DNA of 64,000 nucleotides from positions 45,767-109,766 of the forward strand of contig JAFTPT010000001.1 in NCBI GenBank assembly GCA_017463155.1, in the 5' to 3' direction. Shown here in pieces: positions 1-8,142 of the stretch; the first letter of the stretch is position 1; each line of letters opens with the position of its first letter. Position numbers and translations under genes: made by a program. Under the pieces are notes generated by a model. The model worked only from the letters and a program-made list of their open reading frames with translations. It had not been told where the DNA came from and did no database searches. Source of the DNA: Blautia sp. (lineage in GTDB: Bacteria; Bacillota; Clostridia; Lachnospirales; Lachnospiraceae).

Positions 1-618
1 GCGGATGACCAGACGCTGGTCAAAAGGTACAAGGAGACCAGGCGGACGCATCCCCTGGCCGGAGACGGCCGTACGGAGGAGGGGATCCTCCGCGAGAGGG
101 AACGCCTTTCGGCACTTCGCGAGCGGGCGGATTACATCATTGATACGACGAGACTTCTGACCCGGGAACTCCGGCAGGAACTGGAGCGGATCTTTGTGGA
201 GGACCGGCGCTTCAGCAATATGGTGGTCTCTGTTCTTTCCTTCGGGTTCAAGTACGGGATCCCCGCGGATGCGGACCTGGTGTTCGACGTCCGTTTTCTT
301 CCGAATCCCTACTACGTGGACGGGCTTCGTACGCTGACGGGCCTTGACGAGCCGGTGTTCCATTATGTCATGGACGATGAGGAGGCGGCCGCGTTCATGG
401 CGCGGCTGGAGGATATGCTGCGGTTCCTGATCCCCTGCTACGCCAGGGAGGGGAAGACCAGCCTTGTCGTGGCTGTCGGCTGCACCGGCGGAAAACACCG
501 CTCCGTCTCCGTGGCGAGGGAGATCCACCGGCGGCTTCAGAGCATGTCGGATTACAGCCTCCGGCTGGAGCACAGGGACATCGGAAAGGATCGTCCACAG
601 GGACGCCCGGAAGCGTAA
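1..618 (+). CDS. rapZ: RapZ/YvcJ family nucleotide-binding protein, 3' part only
   Basis: The reading frame is open from the first base of the window to a TAA at 616-618, so the start and the N-terminal P-loop domain lie outside. The visible 205 residues carry LVKRYKETRRTHPL and the C-terminal GCTGGKHRSVSVA motif, both typical of RapZ (YvcJ in Bacillus). The family binds nucleotides; in Enterobacteria RapZ is an RNA-binding adaptor in amino-sugar control, while its clostridial role is less clear. It lies 27 bp upstream of whiA. In Bacillus the order is yvcJ-yvcK-yvcL(whiA)-crh; here no yvcK lies between rapZ and whiA. Family identity is secure, function in this organism is inferred. Confidence 0.93.
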   Translation, partial: ADDQTLVKRYKETRRTHPLAGDGRTEEGILRERERLSALRERADYIIDTTRLLTRELRQELERIFVEDRRFSNMVVSVLSFGFKYGIPADADLVFDVRFLPNPYYVDGLRTLTGLDEPVFHYVMDDEEAAAFMARLEDMLRFLIPCYAREGKTSLVVAVGCTGGKHRSVSVAREIHRRLQSMSDYSLRLEHRDIGKDRPQGRPEA

Positions 619-645
619 AAACGGCAGAATATAAAGGAGCAGAGT

Positions 646-1605
646 ATGTCTTTTTCGGGGATGGTGAAAGAGGAACTCGCCGGAAAAACGGGTGCCGCCA
701 GACATTGCATGCTGGCGGAGCTGGCCGCGATCATGGAGTCCTGCGGGCATCTGGAGCAGGGGGAAGGCCGGGGGCCGGTTCTCAGGGTGTATTCGGAAAA
801 CGAGACAAATGTAAGAAAATGCTTTACTTTATTGGAAAAAGCATTTAATATAGATACAGCGGTTCTGAACAGGGATGCCGTTCGTCCGAAGAGAGGGCAG
901 GTCTACCTTATCGAATTGGATGATCCGACGCTCACGGAAGAGATCCTGGGCGGGACAAAGCTTGTTGAGGACCGTGAGAACGGTGGATTGAAGCTGATGC
1001 AGAACGCTGTGCTGACACAGCGGGAATGCTGCAAAAGGGCCTACTTACGTGGTGCTTTTCTGGCGTCCGGGTCGATCAGTGATCCCAACAAAGGGTATCA
1101 TTTTGAGATCGTCTGCCAGGACGGGGAAAGGGCAGGCCGGCTGAAGTCCCTGATCAGGTCGTTTCATATCGACGCCAAGACTGTGCTTCGCAAGAAATCG
1201 CATGTGGTGTATGTGAAGGAAGGAGCGCAGATCGTGGATATGCTGGCGCTGATGGGCGCCGGGATCGCTCTCATGGATCTGGAGAACGTCAGGATCCTGA
1301 AGGAGATGCGCAATTCCGTCAACCGGAAGGTCAATTGTGAGACGGCAAATATCAACAAGACAGTCCTGGCTGCGGTCAGACAGATGGAGGATATCCGGCT
1401 GATCGAGAGGACTGCAGGTTTCCAGAGCCTTAGCGATGAGCTGGCAGAGGCAGCGGCGCTGCGGCTGCAGTATCCTGATGCGACACTCAAGGAGCTGGGG
1501 GAGATGATGGATCCGCCGATCGGCAAATCCGGCATCAACCACCGTTTCCGCAAGCTGAGCGCGATCGCGGATAAACTGCGTGGCAACGAGGAGGAACTAT
1601 TATGA
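646..1605 (+). CDS. whiA: WhiA, DNA-binding protein of sporulation/division type
   Basis: 319 residues, the usual WhiA length. The N-terminal half is related to LAGLIDADG homing endonucleases (YLRGAFLASGSISDP near residue 133), without the endonuclease function in this family. The C-terminal helix-turn-helix is seen as LKELGEMMDPPIGKSGINHRFRKL. In Bacillus WhiA affects cell division and chromosome segregation; in Streptomyces it activates sporulation genes. An AAAGGAG site precedes the ATG. The last four bases overlap the next start (ATGA), which implies translational coupling to the HPr-like gene. Confidence 0.95.
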   Translation: MSFSGMVKEELAGKTGAARHCMLAELAAIMESCGHLEQGEGRGPVLRVYSENETNVRKCFTLLEKAFNIDTAVLNRDAVRPKRGQVYLIELDDPTLTEEILGGTKLVEDRENGGLKLMQNAVLTQRECCKRAYLRGAFLASGSISDPNKGYHFEIVCQDGERAGRLKSLIRSFHIDAKTVLRKKSHVVYVKEGAQIVDMLALMGAGIALMDLENVRILKEMRNSVNRKVNCETANINKTVLAAVRQMEDIRLIERTAGFQSLSDELAEAAALRLQYPDATLKELGEMMDPPIGKSGINHRFRKLSAIADKLRGNEEELL

Positions 1606-1856
1606 TAAAAAAACCAGTCACGATCCATTTATCTACAGGACTTGAAGCAAGGCCCGTTGCGCAGCTTGTGCAGGTGGCCAGCCAGTTTGCCAGTGAGATT
1701 TATGTTGAGATTGGGCAGAAGAGAGTCAATGCCAAAAGTATTATGGGGATGATGACCCTTGGTCTGGATGCCGGTGAGGAGATCACCCTGTCCGCCAATG
1801 GAGAGGATGAAGAGGCTGCGATGAACAGCATGGAGCAGTATCTCAGCAACCAGTGA
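1602..1856 (+). CDS. HPr-like protein lacking the phospho-histidine (Crh-like)
   Basis: 84 residues with the HPr fold signature. The active-site segment of HPr is GIHARPA with His15; here it reads GLEARPV, so residue 15 is Glu. The regulatory Ser46 region is intact (KSIMGMMTLG, Ser exactly at 46). In Bacillus, Crh is an HPr paralogue with Gln15 that cannot take part in PTS phosphotransfer but is phosphorylated at Ser46 and works with CcpA, and its gene also follows whiA. Sequence plus position suggest a Crh-type regulatory protein and not a sugar-transport HPr. Glu15 may mimic a charged state, which is speculation. It overlaps whiA by 4 bp and ends before a strong terminator. Confidence 0.9.
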   Translation: MIKKPVTIHLSTGLEARPVAQLVQVASQFASEIYVEIGQKRVNAKSIMGMMTLGLDAGEEITLSANGEDEEAAMNSMEQYLSNQ

Positions 1857-1889
1857 GCATCCGTTGTTGTAAATAAGAACTGTAAAAAG

Positions 1890-1932
1890 GTGCCTATGAA
1901 AAGGAAGACCGCTTTTCATAGGCACTTTTTTT
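1890..1932 (+). terminator. Intrinsic terminator of rapZ-whiA-HPr operon
   Basis: A perfect 14-bp stem (GTGCCTATGAAAAG at 1890-1903 with CTTTTCATAGGCAC at 1912-1925), an 8-nt loop and a run of seven T. An A-run on the left (1884-1888) allows it to act also for the convergent minus-strand gene. Confidence 0.93.
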
Positions 1933-1937
1933 CCATC

Positions 1938-2825
1938 TTATCTGCGGTGGGAAAGCTTTGTGAACAGCAGCGGGTAGACGTAGAGAGCCCAGAGCACGGT
2001 CACAAAGTACCGGATCAAGGAGGCGGCCGGCGATGTGCCGATCAGGGATTTCAGTCCTACAAGGAACAGAAGGCTGAGCACGGTGCCGGGGATAAACCGA
2101 AGCAGCTTCTGCTGCAGCGATTCCGGGATCGTAAAGTCGACGTACTTCTGCTCCAGGTAATTCCCGATGGCAAGGCCGAAGGAGGCACCGCCCGCCTTGA
2201 AGCAGTCGAGAGCCAGTTCTTCGGTCGAGAGGCTCATGCCCGTGATCACGGCGCCGAACGCGATGACGAAGACACTGATCACCACGAGGCCCACCGTTAC
2301 GGCCGTCAGGTGCCCGTCGAGGATTTTCTTCCTATATATAAAGTGGTAGCAGAGCCCGGTGCAGATAAAGGCGGTCACCATGCCGGTGATCACGTCCTGG
2401 GGCGTGTGGCAGCCGAGGTACATCCGGGAAAAGCCGATCAGCAGGATCAACAGAAGGAACAGGATCTTCGCCCAGACCTTTTTGGCGTGGAAGAAGAGCG
2501 TGCCGAACAGGGAGCCGGCACTCTGGCTGTGGCCACTCGGGAAGGAATAGCCTGTCGCGCCGGACAGCGCCGAATCCACGGCCTTGAACGAGGGGTCCAG
2601 GACCCAGGGACGGGGGATCCGGAAGCCCAGCTTGAGTACCTGCACCAGATTCCCGGAGACCAGGAACGAGAATGCCAGGGCCCGGGCCAGAAGCTTGTCC
2701 CGGCACCAGTAGATCCAGAACAGGATCGCGATGACCATGTATTCCTGTCCAAGATACGTGATATACTGAAAGAAAACATTGAGGGCGGGAGTTCTATGCT
2801 CTGCCAGTAACCGAAGAAAATCCAT
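1938..2825 (-). CDS. PAP2-family membrane phosphatase
   Basis: 295 residues, polytopic membrane protein of the type 2 phosphatidic acid phosphatase superfamily. All three catalytic motifs are visible: K-x6-RP (KLGFRIPRP, about residues 65-73), PSGH (about 96-99) and SR-x5-H (SRMYLGCH, about 133-140). Enzymes of this type dephosphorylate lipid phosphates such as undecaprenyl pyrophosphate or phosphatidic acid at the membrane. The start at 2825 is chosen because AAAGGAG lies 7 nt upstream on the minus strand; a start 30 bp further upstream lacks such a site. It is convergent with the HPr-like gene. The exact substrate cannot be read from the sequence. Confidence 0.88.
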   Translation of the reverse strand: MDFLRLLAEHRTPALNVFFQYITYLGQEYMVIAILFWIYWCRDKLLARALAFSFLVSGNLVQVLKLGFRIPRPWVLDPSFKAVDSALSGATGYSFPSGHSQSAGSLFGTLFFHAKKVWAKILFLLLILLIGFSRMYLGCHTPQDVITGMVTAFICTGLCYHFIYRKKILDGHLTAVTVGLVVISVFVIAFGAVITGMSLSTEELALDCFKAGGASFGLAIGNYLEQKYVDFTIPESLQQKLLRFIPGTVLSLLFLVGLKSLIGTSPAASLIRYFVTVLWALYVYPLLFTKLSHRR

Positions 2826-2850
2826 AGTGAAACTCCTTTCATATTTAGGG

Positions 2851-2921
2851 AACAAGACAGGGGACGGTTCTCTGTCTTGTTCCGACTGCTGACAAGACAG
2901 AGAACCGTCCCCTGTCTTGTT
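2851..2921. repeat. GGGGACGGTTCT palindromic repeat, copy 1
   Basis: A perfect inverted repeat with 30-bp arms (2851-2880 and 2892-2921) around an 11-nt spacer. Each arm contains ACAGGGGACGGTTCT and ends in GTCTTGT. The same core occurs at 25199-25292 and 36211-36268, so it is a dispersed repeat family. It lies between the divergent starts of the PAP2 gene and the gene at 3062. Confidence 0.9.
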
Positions 2922-2942
2922 TCATTCATCCTAAATTATAAG

Positions 2943-2971
2943 TTGACCATAATGAAAAAACAAGGTATAAT
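2943..2971 (+). promoter_or_regulatory. Sigma-A type promoter for the gene at 3062
   Basis: TTGACC at 2943-2948 and TATAAT at 2966-2971 with a 17-bp spacer. The leader of about 80 nt that follows contains short CCGCGG-type inverted repeats. Confidence 0.82.
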
Positions 2972-3061
2972 GTGCTGGTAAGGGGAAAATCCGCGGGTTC
3001 TACCGCGTTCTGATTGTGTGTGAGCCGTTTCCGGCGATCATGCTGACGAGGAGATACGAAC

Positions 3062-4138
3062 ATGTCCAGATTTTTAAAATTTATTGTCCATCTGGTAGTT
3101 ATATGTGCGATCATCTGTGTGCTGGGACTTACCGTCCCGCCGTTCTTCGGCGTGCAGACGGTGGTCGTGGATGACGTCAACGAGATGACGAACCTTCCCA
3201 TGGGCTCCGTCACGTACGCGATCCCCAAAAAGACCGAGGACGTGTATGTCGGCGAACCGATCCTGGTGCAGGAGGATACCAGCACGTACCGCTATGAGGT
3301 ACAGCGCCTGAACCTTGAGAACGGCACCGGTACTGTCATCGATCCGACCGTGACCGACAGTAAGCAGATCACCGTGGCGGTACGCGATTATGTTCCGAAG
3401 GTGCTCATCACCATCGGCTACGTCGGCTATCTGCAGACGGCCACCAAGAGCGTGGAAGGCCTGATCATCCTCGGCCTCGCGGTCCTGTTCCTGATCATCC
3501 TGTACGTGATCGCCGAGCTCTGGAAGAAGGACAAGCATCGCCGGGATTACGAGGACGATGAGTCCGCGGAATACGTCAAATCCAAAAAGGAGCTCAAGAA
3601 AGAGGAAAAGGAACGGGCAAGACGCCTGAAGGAAGAGGAGCAGGAGATCCGGCGCGAAGCCAAAGAGAGCAAACGCCGCAAGAAAAAAGGCAACGGCAAG
3701 GTCCGCACGGGCGGTTTTGTAGATGAGATCGACGAATCCGATGACGAGGATGAGGATGATGACATCCGCCTGGCAGTTCCGGATGAGACGCCGGAGATGC
3801 TGGACGAAGCCGCTGAGGAGCTCGAGGAGAACGAGCCGGAAGCTCTTCCCGAAGAGCCGGCCGATGAGGAGCCTGCTGCTGAGCAGGAGGCGGAGATCGG
3901 CGAGGACGAGACTCTGGAAGAGGACGAGGAGCCGGTGATCGAGGATCTGGAACCGGATGAAGAGCCGGAGATCGCGGAGATCCGCAAGAGAGCGATCCCG
4001 GGCTACAGCGCCGCGCAGCTGGCCGACCAGGCCAAGGAGAAAGGCCTCTCCCCGGACATGGTCAGGGACGATATCACGGATGTTACCTTGTTTGATTACT
4101 CCGATATCCTGAACGAACTGGCGAAGGGCGACGAGTGA
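3062..4138 (+). CDS. Bitopic membrane protein, likely inactive SipW-like signal peptidase with charged tail
   Basis: 358 residues. Segment 5-25 is a membrane helix, 30-110 an extracytoplasmic domain, and 131-152 a second helix. The order MGSVTYA, VYVGEPILV, TYRYEVQRL, VPKVLITIGYVGYL followed by a hydrophobic end closely resembles the layout of SipW/archaeal-type signal peptidase I (P-x-GS-V, GD-x-I, T-H-R-V, P-x-x-GY-x-L). The catalytic Ser of S-x-S-M-x-P is not present (VNEMTNLPMGS) and the THRV-like motif has Tyr-Arg instead. Downstream come a Lys/Glu-rich coiled-coil stretch (about 170-220), a very acidic region (about 225-320) and a hydrophilic C-terminus. GAGGAG precedes the ATG. The relationship is my inference from motif order; the cellular role is unknown. 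Confidence 0.75.
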   Translation: MSRFLKFIVHLVVICAIICVLGLTVPPFFGVQTVVVDDVNEMTNLPMGSVTYAIPKKTEDVYVGEPILVQEDTSTYRYEVQRLNLENGTGTVIDPTVTDSKQITVAVRDYVPKVLITIGYVGYLQTATKSVEGLIILGLAVLFLIILYVIAELWKKDKHRRDYEDDESAEYVKSKKELKKEEKERARRLKEEEQEIRREAKESKRRKKKGNGKVRTGGFVDEIDESDDEDEDDDIRLAVPDETPEMLDEAAEELEENEPEALPEEPADEEPAAEQEAEIGEDETLEEDEEPVIEDLEPDEEPEIAEIRKRAIPGYSAAQLADQAKEKGLSPDMVRDDITDVTLFDYSDILNELAKGDE

Positions 4139-4156
4139 TACAATGGCAGATACTGA

Positions 4157-4183
4157 GGGGAAAGCGCAAAGCTTTCCCCTTTT
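4157..4183 (+). terminator. Intrinsic terminator after the signal-peptidase-like gene
   Basis: GGGGAAAGC (4157-4165) pairs with GCTTTCCCC (4171-4179) around a 5-nt loop and is followed by TTTT. Confidence 0.85.
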
Positions 4184-4216
4184 CCCATTTATATAGAAAA
4201 AAAAGAAAAAAACCAC

Positions 4217-4245
4217 TTGCATTGTTGCGGGATTTTGTGTATACT
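4217..4245 (+). promoter_or_regulatory. Promoter of the S10 superoperon
   Basis: TTGCAT (4217-4222), 17-bp spacer, TATACT (4240-4245). Start of transcription would be near 4252, which leaves a leader of roughly 220 nt before rpsJ. Confidence 0.85.
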
Positions 4246-4251
4246 TGTTGA

Positions 4252-4473
4252 TGCTGTGACATTGATAGCTATGAAGCGTGAGGTTGCTGCCTTCGTGGCA
4301 GGTTTTCCGTGGAGCGAATGTCAAGTTAGGAAACTGACGACAAGTCACTGTACAAGTTCAGCAATCCATCATGGGATGGGCGTGTGTGGTCATTGTTCAT
4401 GACACACACGGTGATGTGTACAGTCGCCGCTTGTCGTACTGCTTACAAGTACGAATAGGAGGAGACTTTTTTT
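4252..4473 (+). promoter_or_regulatory. Structured S10-operon leader
   Basis: The 335 bp between the previous gene and rpsJ hold a terminator, the promoter and this leader. A nested long-range stem is visible: ACGACAAG (4337-4344) with CTTGTCGT (4430-4437), ACTGTACA (4347-4354) with TGTACAGT (4417-4424), and an inner CGTGTGTGGTCAT (4381-4393) with ATGACACACACG (4399-4410, one bulge). The structure ends about 20 nt before the AGGAGGAG ribosome site (4457-4464). Such leaders are classical sites of ribosomal-protein feedback (L4 on the S10 operon in E. coli); the ligand here is unknown. Confidence 0.7.
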
Positions 4474-4791
4474 ATGGCAAATCAGGTTATGAGAATCACA
4501 TTGAAAGCGTATGACCATCAGTTGGTAGATGCATCTGCATCCAAGATCATCGACACAGTCAGAAAGAACGGCGCTCAGGTCAGCGGCCCGGTTCCGCTTC
4601 CCACCAAAAAGGAAGTAGTGACGATCCTTCGTGCAGTGCACAAGTACAAAGATTCCAGAGAGCAGTTCGAGCAGAGAACCCACAAGAGACTGATCGACAT
4701 CATCGCTCCGACCCAGAAGACGGTTGACGCGCTTTCCAGACTGGAGATGCCGGCCGGTGTCAACATCGACATCAAGATGAAGACAAAGTAA
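4474..4791 (+). CDS. rpsJ: Ribosomal protein S10
   Basis: 105 residues, close to the 102-103 usual for S10, with the conserved [19 protein letters not shown] and GPVPLPTKK segments. A component of the 30S head and, as NusE, a partner in transcription antitermination. First gene of the superoperon, preceded by AGGAGGAG 9 nt from the ATG and by a structured leader. Confidence 0.98.
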   Translation: MANQVMRITLKAYDHQLVDASASKIIDTVRKNGAQVSGPVPLPTKKEVVTILRAVHKYKDSREQFEQRTHKRLIDIIAPTQKTVDALSRLEMPAGVNIDIKMKTK

Positions 4792-4870
4792 TGTTGCTTA
4801 TAGACGCGCTGCGTTTATACAATACTATATGATTGCCGTACGGCAATCCGCTATAAGGAGGAAATCAGAA

Positions 4871-5503
4871 ATGAAAAAAGCTATCTTAGCTACAAAAATC
4901 GGCATGACGCAGATCTTTGATGAAGAAGGCATGCTGGTTCCTGTCACCGTATTACAGGCTGGTCCGTGTGTCGTGACTCAGGTCAAGACCGAAGAGAACG
5001 ACGGATATGCAGCAGTCCAGGTCGGTTTTGGCGAGATCAGGGAAAAGCTGGTCAACAAGCCGGAAAAGGGCCATTTTGATAAGGCAGGCGTTGCCGTCAA
5101 GAGATTTTTGAGAGAGTTCCGTTTTGAGAACGCTGCAGAGTATGCAGTCGGACAGGAGATCAAGGCTGACATGTTTGAAGCCGGCGATCATATCGACGCG
5201 ACCGCGATCTCCAAAGGTAAAGGATTCCAGGGCGCCATCAAGAGACATGGCCAGTCCAGAGGACCTATGACCCATGGTTCCAAATATCATCGTCACGCCG
5301 GTTCCAACGGCGCGGCTTCCGATCCCAGCCGTGTATTCAAGGGCAAGAAGATGCCCGGCCAGATGGGTCATGTTCAGGTGACCGTACAGAATCTGGAGAT
5401 CGTACGTGTGGATGCAGAAAACAACTTACTGCTGGTTAAGGGTGCTGTTCCGGGACCTAAGAAATCTCTGGTAACCATCAAAGAGTCAGTTAAGTCCTTA
5501 TAA
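4871..5503 (+). CDS. rplC: Ribosomal protein L3
   Basis: 210 residues beginning [16 protein letters not shown], the normal bacterial L3 start; AAGGAGG lies just upstream. An in-frame ATG at 4829 would add 14 non-conserved residues and is rejected. L3 is an early assembly protein near the peptidyl-transferase centre. The 79-nt gap after rpsJ contains an 18-bp perfect palindrome (4831-4848) framed by CTTATAG (4797-4803) and CTATAAG (4851-4857). The last element runs into the Shine-Dalgarno site, so local structure may affect rplC translation. Confidence 0.97.
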   Translation: MKKAILATKIGMTQIFDEEGMLVPVTVLQAGPCVVTQVKTEENDGYAAVQVGFGEIREKLVNKPEKGHFDKAGVAVKRFLREFRFENAAEYAVGQEIKADMFEAGDHIDATAISKGKGFQGAIKRHGQSRGPMTHGSKYHRHAGSNGAASDPSRVFKGKKMPGQMGHVQVTVQNLEIVRVDAENNLLLVKGAVPGPKKSLVTIKESVKSL

Positions 5504-5524
5504 TCGGGAAGGAGGAGCACATCG

Positions 5525-6145
5525 ATGGCGAACGTAACAGTTTATAATATGGAAGGCAACGAAGTCGGAACTATGGAGCTGAACGACGCGGTGTTCGGAG
5601 TAGAGATCAACGAGCATCTGGTTCACCTCGCAGTGGTTCGTCAGCTTGCAAATAAACGTCAGGGTACCCAGAAGGCCAAGGGCCGTTCTGAGGTCAGCGG
5701 CGGAGGAAGAAAACCGTGGAGACAGAAAGGAACCGGCCATGCAAGACAGGGTTCCATCCGTGCCGCACAGTGGAAGGGCGGCGGTGTGATCTTTGCACCG
5801 ACTCCGAGAGATTATGATGTCAAGATGAACAAGAAGGAAAGAAGAGCAGCCCTCAGAAGCGCACTGACCAGCAAGGTTCAGGACAACAAGCTTCTGGTTC
5901 TTGAAGAGCTTGCCCTTCCGGAGATCAAGACGGCTTCCATGCAGAAGGTCCTTAACAACCTGAAGGCGGAGAAGGCCCTCGTGATCACCGCGGACGACAA
6001 CAAGACCGTTTATCTTTCCGCAAGAAATATCGAGGATGTACAGACTGCAACACCGTCCACGCTCAACGTCTACGATGTCATGAAGCACAACAGCGTTGTC
6101 GTGACCAAGGATGCAGTGGCAGTTATTGAGGAGGTGTACGCATAA
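5525..6145 (+). CDS. rplD: Ribosomal protein L4
   Basis: 206 residues with the loop segment GGRKPWRQKGTGHARQGS that reaches into the exit tunnel. L4 is the feedback repressor of the S10 operon in E. coli; whether it acts on the leader found here is not known. AAGGAGG lies upstream of the ATG. Its stop codon overlaps the rplW start by one base (TAATG). Confidence 0.97.
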   Translation: MANVTVYNMEGNEVGTMELNDAVFGVEINEHLVHLAVVRQLANKRQGTQKAKGRSEVSGGGRKPWRQKGTGHARQGSIRAAQWKGGGVIFAPTPRDYDVKMNKKERRAALRSALTSKVQDNKLLVLEELALPEIKTASMQKVLNNLKAEKALVITADDNKTVYLSARNIEDVQTATPSTLNVYDVMKHNSVVVTKDAVAVIEEVYA

Positions 6146-6444
6146 TGGCAGATATCAAGTATTACGATGTGATCCTGAAGCCTGTGATCACCGAGAAATC
6201 CATGAGTGGCATGAGTGATAAGATTTACACCTTCCTGGTTCATCCGGATGCAACCAAGACCCAGATCAAAGAAGCTGTCGAGAAAATGTTCGAAGGCACC
6301 AAGGTAAAACGTGTCAACACCATGAATCAGGACGGCAAGAAGAGACGCCGCGGTCTGGTGGTAGGTAAGACAGCCAGGACCAAAAAGGCCATCGTTTTCC
6401 TGACCGAGGAAAGCAAAGAGATCGATATTTTTGAGGGCCTTTGA
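6145..6444 (+). CDS. rplW: Ribosomal protein L23
   Basis: 99 residues, usual length. Motifs KPVITEKSM and YTFLVHPDATKTQIKEAVE identify L23, which sits at the tunnel exit and is the docking point for trigger factor and SRP. Coupled to rplD by a 1-base overlap. Confidence 0.97.
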   Translation: MADIKYYDVILKPVITEKSMSGMSDKIYTFLVHPDATKTQIKEAVEKMFEGTKVKRVNTMNQDGKKRRRGLVVGKTARTKKAIVFLTEESKEIDIFEGL

Positions 6445-6512
6445 TTCGAAGATGCCGGGGCGCACGCCCACGGCCAAAGCGTGAGATCAACGATTGAAAG
6501 GAGTCACTAATC

Positions 6513-7358
6513 ATGGGAATTAAATCCTATAAGCCATATACACCGTCGAGAAGACATATGACCGGTTCTGATTTCTCCGAGATCACAAAGACCACACCGG
6601 AGAAGTCCCTCATCACTTCCCTCAAGAAGAACGCCGGCCGCAACAACCAGGGCAAGATCACCGTCAGACATCGTGGCGGCGGCAGCAGAAGAAAATACAG
6701 GATCATCGACTTCAAGAGAAGAAAAGATGGCGTACCGGCAACCGTGACAGCCATTGAGTATGATCCGAACAGAACAGCAAACATCGCGCTGATCACCTAC
6801 GCCGACGGAGCAAAGGCATACATCCTTGCACCGGAAGGCCTCAAGGTCGGTGCGAAGATCATGAACGGTCCGGAAGCAGAAGCCCGTCTCGGCAACTGCC
6901 TGCCCCTGGAGCTGATCCCGGTCGGTACCATGGTCCACAATATTGAGCTGCATCCCGGAAAGGGCGGCCAGATGGTCCGTTCCGCCGGCAACGGTGCGCA
7001 GCTGATGGCCAAGGAAGGCAAGTACGCGACCCTGCGTCTTCCCTCCGGCGAAATGAGAATGGTTCCGATCGTCTGCCGTGCCACCATCGGCGTCGTAGGC
7101 AACGGCGATCACAACCTTATCAATATCGGTAAAGCAGGTCGTAAGCGTTACATGGGTATCCGTCCCCACGTTCGTGGTTCCGTCATGAACCCGAATGACC
7201 ATCCGCATGGCGGCGGCGAGGGCAAGACCAGCATCGGTCGTCCCGGCCCGAGCACTCCGTGGGGCAAGCCCGCTCTTGGTCTCAAGACCAGAAAGAAGAA
7301 CAATCCGTCCAACAAGCTTATCGTGAGAAGACGCGATGGCCGTGCATTATCGAAATAA
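6513..7358 (+). CDS. rplB: Ribosomal protein L2
   Basis: 281 residues, slightly longer than the usual 275-277. [16 protein letters not shown] in the N-terminal half and GVVMNP-type segment ([15 protein letters not shown]) with the conserved His at the C-terminal half identify L2, a core 50S protein needed for subunit joining. AAAGGAG precedes the ATG; a 68-nt gap separates it from rplW. Confidence 0.98.
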   Translation: MGIKSYKPYTPSRRHMTGSDFSEITKTTPEKSLITSLKKNAGRNNQGKITVRHRGGGSRRKYRIIDFKRRKDGVPATVTAIEYDPNRTANIALITYADGAKAYILAPEGLKVGAKIMNGPEAEARLGNCLPLELIPVGTMVHNIELHPGKGGQMVRSAGNGAQLMAKEGKYATLRLPSGEMRMVPIVCRATIGVVGNGDHNLINIGKAGRKRYMGIRPHVRGSVMNPNDHPHGGGEGKTSIGRPGPSTPWGKPALGLKTRKKNNPSNKLIVRRRDGRALSK

Positions 7359-7373
7359 TAAGGAGGAGTAAAG

Positions 7374-7655
7374 ATGTCTCGTTCACTGAAAAAAGGACCC
7401 TTTGCAGATGAAAGCCTTCTGAAAAAGATCGACGCGCTGAATACTGCAAACGATAAAACCGTCATCAAGACCTGGTCACGCCGTTCGACCATCTTCCCGT
7501 CCTTTGTTGGACACACGATCGCTGTCCATGACGGAAGAAAGCATGTTCCGGTATATATTACCGAGGATATGGTCGGCCACAAGCTCGGTGAGTTCGTTGC
7601 CACCAGAACCTACAGAGGACATGGCAAGGATGAGAAGAAGTCCGGCGTCCGCTGA
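7374..7655 (+). CDS. rpsS: Ribosomal protein S19
   Basis: 93 residues beginning [10 protein letters not shown], with [23 protein letters not shown]19 binds 16S rRNA in the head with S13. The start follows an AAGGAGGAG site. The 86-nt gap that follows has a hairpin (CTGCCGG 7679-7685 with CCGGCAG 7694-7700) and no gene. Confidence 0.98.
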   Translation: MSRSLKKGPFADESLLKKIDALNTANDKTVIKTWSRRSTIFPSFVGHTIAVHDGRKHVPVYITEDMVGHKLGEFVATRTYRGHGKDEKKSGVR

Positions 7656-7741
7656 TCGGATTTCGTGTAAAGGCAGTGCTGCCGGTCCCTTGGCCGGCAG
7701 AGTAATCAGATATAGATCACGATGAAAGGAGGGCACTTAAA

Positions 7742-8131
7742 ATGGCAAAGGGACATAGAAGCCAGATTAAGAGAGCCAGAAATGAGAATAATAAAGAGAC
7801 AAGACCGTCTGCAAAATTATCTTATGCCAGAATTTCTGTAACGAAAGCGTGCTATGTATTGGACGTGATCCGCGGCAAGGATGTGCAGACCGCCCTTGGT
7901 ATCCTGACATACAACCCGAGATATGCTTCCAGCGTCATCAAGAAGCTGCTGGAGTCTGCCGTAGCGAATGCTGAGAACAACAACAGCATGAGCGCCGCCA
8001 ACCTCTACGTTGCCGAATGCTACGCCAACAAGGGGCCGACAATGAAGAGAATTCAGCCGAGAGCACAGGGCAGAGCTTACAGGATCGAAAAGAGAACAAG
8101 CCATATCACCATCGTGCTGGATGAAAGGTAA
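7742..8131 (+). CDS. rplV: Ribosomal protein L22
   Basis: 129 residues, about 15-20 longer than E. coli L22 because of an N-terminal extension ([19 protein letters not shown]) before the conserved core ([19 protein letters not shown]). The beta-hairpin region [19 protein letters not shown] lines the exit tunnel. An AAAGGAGGG site precedes the ATG. Confidence 0.97.
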   Translation: MAKGHRSQIKRARNENNKETRPSAKLSYARISVTKACYVLDVIRGKDVQTALGILTYNPRYASSVIKKLLESAVANAENNNSMSAANLYVAECYANKGPTMKRIQPRAQGRAYRIEKRTSHITIVLDER

Positions 8132-8142
8132 GGAGGAGAAAC

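Noticed and set aside
1890-2810. 306-codon plus-strand frame across the PAP2 gene
   Set aside because: The minus strand encodes a PAP2 protein with all catalytic motifs; the plus frame starts inside the terminator hairpin and is highly polar without domains.
3074-4348. 424-codon minus-strand frame opposite the signal-peptidase-like gene
   Set aside because: It runs through the terminator and S10 promoter and mirrors the acidic-repeat codons of the plus-strand gene.
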